Origin: Flavobacteriales bacterium
GTDB taxonomy: Bacteria > Bacteroidota > Bacteroidia > Flavobacteriales > Flavobacteriaceae
Direction: 5' to 3'
NCBI GenBank assembly: GCA_016777325.1
Contig: JADHRQ010000006.1
Location: 1 to 60,784, forward strand
DNA length: 60,784 nt
Below, piece after piece: positions 54,500 through 60,784 of the stretch (its first letter is position 1; each line of letters begins with the position of its first letter). The notes beneath the pieces are model-generated. The model saw nothing but the letters and a program-made list of their open reading frames with translations. It searched no databases and had not been told where the DNA came from. The translations under genes were made by a program, and so were the position numbers.

Positions 54500-57400
54500 A
54501 TGAAGATATCAAGAATATTCTTTGTTTTCTTACTGACTGCAAGTTTTGCATTTGGTCAGAAAACAGTTACGGGTGTTGTTTCTGATCCTGACGGTTTACC
54601 ATTACCTGGTGCAACTGTTGTTGTTGACGGAACAACTATTGGTGTAACTACTGATTTTGATGGAAATTATTCTATCTCTGTTGGAGAAGGTGAATCTTTA
54701 ATATTTAGTTTTGTCGGATATGCAACGCAAACTGCTGTTGTAGGTAGTCAAAATATACTAAATATATCTTTAGCTGAAGGAAATCAGTTATCTGAGGTTG
54801 TAGTTACAGCACTTGGTCTAGAGAGAGAAGCACGTTCACTTGGTTACGCAGTTACAACTGTTGGTTCTGAGGAAATCGAACAAAAGGGTGTTGCAGATGT
54901 TGCAAGAGCTCTTACAGGTAAAGTTGCTGGTGTAAATATAACAAACACTACAGCTACATCTGGTTCAGGAACCAATATAATTATTAGAGGTATGACATCT
55001 ATAACTGGTAGTAACCAGCCATTATTTGTTGTTGATGGTGTCCCATTTGACGGATCTACCTCAGGTGAATCTGGAACTTTCTGGAATGGTATTACATCAT
55101 CCAGTAGATTTTTAGATTTAGATCCAAACAGTATTGAAAAGGTAGACGTTCTTAAAGGTTTAAGTGCTACCGTACTTTATGGTCAGCAAGGTAGAAACGG
55201 TGTAATTCTTATTACAACTAAAAATGGATCTTCTTCCCCATCTGCTAAAGGTACAGAAGTAACAGTTAGTCACAGTACATTCATGAATGAACCTGTGCTT
55301 CCTGATTATCAAAATGATTATGGTGGAGGTTTCCATCAATTATTTGGATTCTTCTTTTCAAACGGTGGACCTAATTTTGATCCAGCTATTAATGATCCAA
55401 GACAGTTTGGTTCATACTTCCTTAGAGAAGATCAAAATAATGTATATGTTAAACATCCATACGATTACATAAATAACAGATCACTTGTTGAGCCTGAATT
55501 TTCTGATATTGTAGGTACTGAATATGCATATAAAAATTACAAAGGTGTAGAGAACTTTTTTAATACAGGTGTAGTTAACACTACATCACTAAACTTAAGA
55601 AGTACTGGTGATAATGGATTCTTTAATATGTCGTTTGGTAGAACTGATGATGAAGGATTTACACCAAACAACCGTCTAAGAAAAACTAACTTTGGTCTTG
55701 GTGGTAAAGCAACATTAGAAAATGGTATTGTAATTGGTGGTTCTATGAATTATGCAAACACAGACTATACAACACCTCCCGTTGCCGCTTCACTTGGTAG
55801 TGGATCTGTTAGTGGTTATACATCATCAATATTTGGAGATGTTATGTATACTCCTAGAAGTGTTGACTTAATGGGATTACCTTATATAACTTCTGATGGT
55901 AGATCAGTATACTATAGATCAGGTAATGATATTCAAAACCCAAGATGGACTGCTGAAAATGCTTTCGATACTGAGAATATTCATCGTACATATGGAAACT
56001 TTAATGTTTCTTATAACTTAACTGACAATCTTTCATTAAGTTATGTTTACGGTCTAGATAATACTGCAATGTTTCAACAACACGCTCAAAATAAAGGTGG
56101 TGTTGATGGAAACTCAACTGGTATATATGTGACTGGTGATAATACAAATACTATTCAAAACCATAACTTTAGATTATCGTATAACGGAGAGTTAGATGAT
56201 GACTGGTCTGTTAGTGGACTTATTGGTGGTGCTGCAAATAGAGCAGTTTACTCAAGTAGAACTACAACTAGTGAAAATCAATTAGTTTTTGGAGTTTTAA
56301 AACACTTTAACTTTGTTTCTCAATCAGGTTCGAGTTATGACTCTGAGCAAAATATTTATGGTTTATTTGGTGATCTAAGCTTTAACTATAAAGACTATTT
56401 ATATTTAAATGTAACAGGTCGTCAAGATTGGAGTTCAACAATGGAAGCTGATAATAATACTTTATTCTACCCAGGTGGTAGTGTATCTTTTATTGCTACT
56501 GATGCTATCCCAGAAATCCAAGGTGATATATTAAATTATGCTAAAGTAAGAATTGGATATGGACAATCTGCAGGATTTGCAAATCCTTACAGAACTAGAT
56601 CATTATTATCTTTAAATGCTAAAGCATTTGATCAAGGATCTGGAGTTGTTCAATCTAACACTACATCTAATACACTTGGAAACCAAGCTCTTGAGCCAGA
56701 ATTAATTTCTGAATTAGAGGTGGGTGTAGATACTAGATTATTTAACTTCATAAACTTTAATGCATCATTATATGACAAGACTACAACAAACTTAATTACA
56801 ACTAGAACTCTTCCAGGTTCAACTGGATTTACTAGTACAACTGTTAATGCAGGTAAATTAAACGTTAAAGGTGTTGAAGTTGATTGGAGTGCAGATGTTG
56901 TTTCTAATGAAAACCTAAGATGGAAAATTTCAGGTAATTTTACTGCTGAAGAAAACTTAATTGAAAGTTTAGGTGACGGTGTAACTGAATTTACATATAC
57001 ACCAGTTGTAAGTAGTGGAAGACCTCAAAACTATGCAATCGTAGGTTACCCATTAGGTATGATGAAAGCTGGCGTTAGACAAACTAACGACGCTGGAGAA
57101 TTCTTAATTGATGATGATGGTTTCTATTTAGAAACTGTTGAACCAGAATTAGTTGGAGATCCTAATCCAGATTGGACTTCTTCTCTAACAAATTCAATCT
57201 CTTACAAGGGACTTTCCCTTGGATTTACATGGCAATACCGTCATGGAGGTGATTTATTTTCACAAGATGCCGCTACCTTAGTTGGACGTGGTGTTCTTAA
57301 CCCAGGTACAAACAGAGAAGGTCTGTATGTTCTTGATGGTGTAAATAAAAACACGGGTCAAACAAATACAACTCAAATAACTTCAATTAACTATGGATTT

Positions 57401-57697
57401 GATGTATTTTCATTTGGTCCTGGAGAATTACAAATATTTGATGGTACTACAATTAGATTAAGCGAGGTAAATTTAAATTATGATTTCCCAAAAGCTTTAT
57501 TAGGTAATTCACCTTTTGCATCTGTAAGTGCAACACTTACTGGTATTAACTTATTCTATGATGCAGTTAATATTCCAGATGTTGTAAACTTTGATACAAA
57601 CTCTTTAAGTACTGGTGTTGGTAATGCAATGGGTCTATCTTTTATTACTGGTCCATCGTCTAGACGTGTAGGTTTAACTTTAAAAGCAACGTTTTAA
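54500..57697 (+). CDS. SusC/RagA-family TonB-dependent outer-membrane transporter
   Basis: The 1065-residue protein has a signal peptide (MKISRIFFVFLLTASFAFGQ), a carboxypeptidase-D-like domain (about 22-100: [27 protein letters not shown]), a TonB-box region (SEVVVTALG), a plug (about 115-250: GKVAGVNI, FVVDGVPFDG, VLKGLSATVLYGQQGRNGVI), and a C-terminal 22-stranded barrel ending with the typical aromatic TLKATF. It imports a large substrate with its SusD partner. The substrate is unknown: no glycoside hydrolase or peptidase lies nearby. Confidence 0.95.
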   Translation: MKISRIFFVFLLTASFAFGQKTVTGVVSDPDGLPLPGATVVVDGTTIGVTTDFDGNYSISVGEGESLIFSFVGYATQTAVVGSQNILNISLAEGNQLSEVVVTALGLEREARSLGYAVTTVGSEEIEQKGVADVARALTGKVAGVNITNTTATSGSGTNIIIRGMTSITGSNQPLFVVDGVPFDGSTSGESGTFWNGITSSSRFLDLDPNSIEKVDVLKGLSATVLYGQQGRNGVILITTKNGSSSPSAKGTEVTVSHSTFMNEPVLPDYQNDYGGGFHQLFGFFFSNGGPNFDPAINDPRQFGSYFLREDQNNVYVKHPYDYINNRSLVEPEFSDIVGTEYAYKNYKGVENFFNTGVVNTTSLNLRSTGDNGFFNMSFGRTDDEGFTPNNRLRKTNFGLGGKATLENGIVIGGSMNYANTDYTTPPVAASLGSGSVSGYTSSIFGDVMYTPRSVDLMGLPYITSDGRSVYYRSGNDIQNPRWTAENAFDTENIHRTYGNFNVSYNLTDNLSLSYVYGLDNTAMFQQHAQNKGGVDGNSTGIYVTGDNTNTIQNHNFRLSYNGELDDDWSVSGLIGGAANRAVYSSRTTTSENQLVFGVLKHFNFVSQSGSSYDSEQNIYGLFGDLSFNYKDYLYLNVTGRQDWSSTMEADNNTLFYPGGSVSFIATDAIPEIQGDILNYAKVRIGYGQSAGFANPYRTRSLLSLNAKAFDQGSGVVQSNTTSNTLGNQALEPELISELEVGVDTRLFNFINFNASLYDKTTTNLITTRTLPGSTGFTSTTVNAGKLNVKGVEVDWSADVVSNENLRWKISGNFTAEENLIESLGDGVTEFTYTPVVSSGRPQNYAIVGYPLGMMKAGVRQTNDAGEFLIDDDGFYLETVEPELVGDPNPDWTSSLTNSISYKGLSLGFTWQYRHGGDLFSQDAATLVGRGVLNPGTNREGLYVLDGVNKNTGQTNTTQITSINYGFDVFSFGPGELQIFDGTTIRLSEVNLNYDFPKALLGNSPFASVSATLTGINLFYDAVNIPDVVNFDTNSLSTGVGNAMGLSFITGPSSRRVGLTLKATF

Positions 57698-57709
57698 TAC
57701 AATAATAAC

Positions 57710-59431
57710 ATGAAAACATTAAATACTTTAAAAAATAATTTCTATCGTTCAATAGCAGTAGTTTCTGTATTATTTACATTAAACTCTTGTGAAGTTCTTG
57801 AGCTAGAAATTCTAGAAAGTCCAAATGCCTTAACTCCTCAGAGTTCAGACATAGACTTTTATTTAAATGCTATGCAATTAAATATGGCATCATTCTTTAA
57901 TGGTGTAACTGATGAAGGTATGCAATTGACTAGAATGACTCATTTATATGGTCCTTTCTATGAAAATGCATACACAACTACTCAAATGAGTGGTCCTTGG
58001 AATACTGCCTATGCAAACATATTTACTGATTATGATAATATGGTTCCAAGAGCAGAAGAAAAAGGGTGGGAAACACACATAGGTATCGCTAAAATAATCA
58101 AAGCATATGCTATGATGACATTAGTTGATTACATTGGTGATGTCCCTAATACTCAAGCTGCAATTGGTGTTGAAAATCTTAACCCTGGAACAGACTCGGG
58201 TGCATCTATTTATGATGCTGCACTTGCTCTAATCCAACAGGCACAAGATCACTTCTTTGTTTCATCTCAGTCTCCATCTAATGATTTATTCTATAATGGA
58301 GATACAGACAAATGGGGGCAACTTGCAAATACCTTAGAATTAAAACTAAGATTACAAAGAAGAAACGTTGCTGATGGAAGTGACGCAGCTGCAATTAATG
58401 CGCTTATTTCAGATCCATCTCAATTAATAGCAACAAAATCTTCAGATTTTCAATTTAAATATGGAACTCTAAATGCTAACCCAGATAGTAGACATCCAAA
58501 GTTTGTAAGTAATTATGAGCTTGCTGCCGATGTAGCTGACTATATGTCAAATGCATACATGGCTGAAATGGTTTCACAAAAAGGTGTAACTGATGTTCGA
58601 GCTAATTATTACTTTTATAGACAGGATGATGACGTAACTGATAATGATGACAATGAAATTCCTTGTGGTAACGAGAGAAGACCAGGTCATTATACTCTTA
58701 GTGAAGTTTTCTGTTATATCGGTTATAACGATATAACTCCTGCTGAAAGTACTAGTAATGGGTATTGGGGTAGAGATCATGGAGATAATGATGGTATTCC
58801 ACCAGATGGAGGTCTAAGAACAGCATTTGGATTATATCCAATTGGTGGTGCTTTTGACGATGGTCAAACTACATCTGTAGCTGGTAACCAAATGGGACTT
58901 AAAGGAGCTGGTATTCAACCAATTCTTTTATCATCTTATACGCACTTTATGATAGCTGAATGGAATCTTGCAAACGGGAACACTGAAACTGCTAGACAGT
59001 TTTTAGCTTCTGGACTTGCAGAGTCATTTTCAAAAGTAACTGGATTTGCCGCAGAAATGGGTAGTGCAGCAGCTGTTGAATTTAGATCTGGTGCTACTGC
59101 TAACGAAGCAGATTTCACTACAGACCTTCAAGCTAATATTGATGCATATATCGATTATGTAGCTGGATCAGGATCTACATCTTTATGGAATACTTCATCT
59201 GATAAGATGGGGCTTCTAGTACAAGAATATTTGTTAGCACTTTTTGGTAATGGTGTGGAAGCATATAACACGTTTAGAAGAACAGATAAGCCATCTGATC
59301 TTCAACCACTGCTTAAATCAAGTAATAATGATATGATTACTTCATTCTATTATCCTAGAACAGAAGTTGATAATAATAACCAATTAACTCAAAAAGCTAC
59401 TCACGAAGTGAAAGTTTTCTGGGATAACTAA
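57710..59431 (+). CDS. SusD/RagB-family nutrient-binding outer-membrane lipoprotein
   Basis: The 573-residue protein has a lipobox ending at C27 (LNSC) and an all-helical SusD body with TPR-like units: ALNAMQL-type helix, GPWNTAYANIF (about 92-102), WETHIGIAKIIKAYAMMTLVDYIGDVP (about 120-146 in part), then GQLANTLELKLRLQRR. It sits 12 bases after susC and forms the lid over the transporter. The subfamily (shorter helical core with acidic inserts) is the SusD-like_2 type, often linked to non-starch substrates. Confidence 0.92.
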   Translation: MKTLNTLKNNFYRSIAVVSVLFTLNSCEVLELEILESPNALTPQSSDIDFYLNAMQLNMASFFNGVTDEGMQLTRMTHLYGPFYENAYTTTQMSGPWNTAYANIFTDYDNMVPRAEEKGWETHIGIAKIIKAYAMMTLVDYIGDVPNTQAAIGVENLNPGTDSGASIYDAALALIQQAQDHFFVSSQSPSNDLFYNGDTDKWGQLANTLELKLRLQRRNVADGSDAAAINALISDPSQLIATKSSDFQFKYGTLNANPDSRHPKFVSNYELAADVADYMSNAYMAEMVSQKGVTDVRANYYFYRQDDDVTDNDDNEIPCGNERRPGHYTLSEVFCYIGYNDITPAESTSNGYWGRDHGDNDGIPPDGGLRTAFGLYPIGGAFDDGQTTSVAGNQMGLKGAGIQPILLSSYTHFMIAEWNLANGNTETARQFLASGLAESFSKVTGFAAEMGSAAAVEFRSGATANEADFTTDLQANIDAYIDYVAGSGSTSLWNTSSDKMGLLVQEYLLALFGNGVEAYNTFRRTDKPSDLQPLLKSSNNDMITSFYYPRTEVDNNNQLTQKATHEVKVFWDN

Positions 59432-59444
59432 AATTTAAATAACT

Positions 59445-60323
59445 ATGAAAAATTTAAAATTTTTATTTGTTGGAATTGCACTTTTAGGTCTATATTCTTG
59501 TATGGATGAGGATAAGATATTAGCAATACCTCCTTCTGGAGCTCTAGTAACTATTACTCCTGATGGTACTGCTGTATTTGATCTAAATGATGTTACTGGA
59601 TCTATTTATTCTGGTGAGTTAAATGATGCTACATTAAATGTTGCTAACTATGAGTTAACTGCTAATGTTTATTATAAGTCATCAAATACTCAGTCATCTG
59701 CTGTACAAGTATTTTCTGCAAGTACATTTCCAAGTAGACTTGAAATATCTGCTGCAGAAGCTTTAGGTGCTATGGGATTATCTAGTAGTGATGTAGTTCC
59801 TGGAGATTTAGTAGAATTCAGAGCAACTATTACTACAGATGATGGTAGAGTATTCTCTTACCAGGATCTGAATGGAGATGCTAAAGGTGAGGCTTTAATC
59901 GGTGCATACCAATGGGATGTTCCTTTCTTCTGTCCATTCCAAGACTCAGCAGTAAACGGTTCATGGTCAGCTACACTGACTTGGCCTAGTTACTTTAATG
60001 AGTCATACCATCAAGGATTTCCAAAGACAGTTACTGCTTCTTCAAGCGGAGGTGTTGTTGTTTTCAACGACATGTTTGGCCCTGGAGATGACTTGACTGT
60101 AACTCTTGACCTTGATAAATCTCAAACTGTATCTGCTTCAACAGGATCACTTGACCCTGCTATGGCATACCTTGCGGCATATACAAACCCATATTTAACT
60201 CAGAGATCAAATACTTATTTCTTCTCTTGTACAGGATCATTTGAGATTGCACTTAAACAATGTGTGGATCAAGGATGTTTTGGTTCTGGGTCTGACTCAG
60301 TACTAACTCTTACAAAACTGTAA
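59445..60323 (+). CDS. Hypothetical SusC/D-linked lipoprotein
   Basis: I do not recognise a named family for this 292-residue protein. It has a lipobox ending at C19 (LYSC) and is mostly beta-strand and Ser/Thr/Gly-rich, with six further cysteines in the last third (FFCPF, FFSC, KQCVDQGCFG), so disulfides are likely. It follows susD by 13 bases and is followed by the operon terminator. As in other SusC/D operons, the third gene probably encodes a surface glycan- or peptide-binding protein (SusE/F role), which is inference from position. Confidence 0.8.
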   Translation: MKNLKFLFVGIALLGLYSCMDEDKILAIPPSGALVTITPDGTAVFDLNDVTGSIYSGELNDATLNVANYELTANVYYKSSNTQSSAVQVFSASTFPSRLEISAAEALGAMGLSSSDVVPGDLVEFRATITTDDGRVFSYQDLNGDAKGEALIGAYQWDVPFFCPFQDSAVNGSWSATLTWPSYFNESYHQGFPKTVTASSSGGVVVFNDMFGPGDDLTVTLDLDKSQTVSASTGSLDPAMAYLAAYTNPYLTQRSNTYFFSCTGSFEIALKQCVDQGCFGSGSDSVLTLTKL

Positions 60324-60340
60324 AGAGTTATACTTATTAA

Positions 60341-60376
60341 AAAAAAAGGAGGTTTTATTCAAAACCTCCTTTTTTT
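60341..60376 (+). terminator. Terminator of the SusC/D operon
   Basis: A 16-bp perfect stem (AAAAAAAGGAGGTTTT / AAAACCTCCTTTTTTT) with a 4-base loop and a T run ends the susC-susD-lipoprotein operon. It is the strongest terminator in the window. Confidence 0.95.
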
Positions 60377-60596
60377 TTGGACTAAATTGAATTAACATGA
60401 GTTATTTAAATTATTAATAATACAAGCTATTAATATCATTTTTTTTTTTTAGCAAGTATTATTAATAATTATTATGATATACTCAATTTATATTCAGTAA
60501 TTTATGATATAAATAAAACTTAACAATTAATAGCAATCAATACTTTTTTCATTAACTTTAGAGTCAATAAAATTTACAAAAATTAAAAATTAAATA
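60377..60596. other. Intergenic region before the second susC
   Basis: About 220 bases, very AT-rich, with T12 and A-runs (60439-60450 region). A near-box TAACTTTA (60554 region) is the only promoter-like element. I see no coding frame. It probably holds the regulatory leader of the next susC paralogue. Confidence 0.4.
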
Positions 60597-60784
60597 ATGA
60601 AAAGCTTTTTCAGATTAACCTTAGTTTTCTTAGTTTCTATGCAGCTTGCATATTCACAGAAAACTTTAACTGGTACTGTTTCTGATAATGATGGTCTGCC
60701 TCTTCCGGGAGCTACTGTTCTAGTCTCAGGAACACTAACTGGTGTTACTACTGATTTCGATGGAAACTTTTCTATTAATGCATC
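60597..60784 (+). CDS. Second SusC/RagA-family TonB-dependent transporter (partial, N-terminus)
   Basis: Only the first 62 codons lie in the window. [21 protein letters not shown] is a signal peptide, and [24 protein letters not shown] with [10 protein letters not shown] is the start of a carboxypeptidase-D-like domain, closely parallel to residues 20-70 of the upstream SusC ([20 protein letters not shown]). It is therefore a tandem paralogue, probably the head of a second SusC/D operon. Its substrate and its partner lie outside the window. Confidence 0.85.
   Translation, partial: MKSFFRLTLVFLVSMQLAYSQKTLTGTVSDNDGLPLPGATVLVSGTLTGVTTDFDGNFSINA

Noticed and set aside
58936-59118. Minus-strand open frame inside susD
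   Set aside because: It is antisense to a conserved region of susD with no promoter or motif.

Overview
The window looks like a chromosomal segment of a marine, streamlined member of the Flavobacteriia (Bacteroidota). The grounds are a low G+C content (about 30% by eye), no Shine-Dalgarno sequences, promoters of the Bacteroidota type (TTTG, 19 bases, TAnnTTTG), SusC/SusD outer-membrane pairs, OmpA with thrombospondin type 3 repeats, and family gene orders such as parA-parB-DUF5683-lepB, mutL-ribH-TPR-recF-DUF721-ndk and relA/spoT-fur-purA-lptA. Genes are packed tightly, with several stop/start overlaps, three annotated convergent pairs that overlap at their stop codons, and at least five TTG starts.

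Region 1 to about 10.7 kb is accessory. It holds a GHMP sugar kinase (cut at the window edge) coupled to a GH109-like NAD-dependent glycosidase, a phytanoyl-CoA-type dioxygenase, an SDR dehydrogenase, two tandem NTF2-like lipoproteins that each carry the same terminator hairpin, a serine recombinase homologue lacking key arginines, two more Gfo/Idh/MocA oxidoreductases, an OmpA/TSP3 protein and a DUF3089 hydrolase. The oxidoreductase content suggests catabolism of an oxidised or amino sugar. Region 10.7-13.2 kb holds oxidative-stress genes (sodC, oxyR with both redox cysteines), an acyltransferase and tRNA-Pro(TGG).

Region 13.3-53.5 kb is mainly core genome: chromosome partition and cell division (divIC/ftsB-like, parA, parB), secretion (lepB), two rhomboids, mutL, riboflavin synthesis, recF and a DciA-like DUF721 protein, ndk, an NrnA-like DHH phosphoesterase, a cyclophilin-FKBP fusion lipoprotein, an amidohydrolase pair, the stringent-response enzyme, Fur, purA, an LptA/OstA-like protein, aroE, DUF349, def, ruvX, tsaC-like, a tRNA nucleotidyltransferase, heme A synthase, uvrB, hsp20, sucC and lysA.

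Region 53.5 kb to the end is an outer-membrane uptake locus. A secreted hypothetical protein is followed by susC, susD and a third lipoprotein of unknown function, closed by a strong terminator, and then by the start of a second susC paralogue cut at the window edge. No CAZyme or peptidase is visible next to it, so the substrate is unknown.

I saw no CRISPR array, prophage, rRNA or complete insertion sequence. No single locus is clearly a new system. The best leads are the duplicated NTF2 lipoprotein plus terminator unit, the arginine-deficient recombinase beside it, the catalytically uneven amidohydrolase trio, the synonymous-only repeat in the DUF349 protein, and promoter boxes placed so close to start codons that the transcripts should be leaderless.
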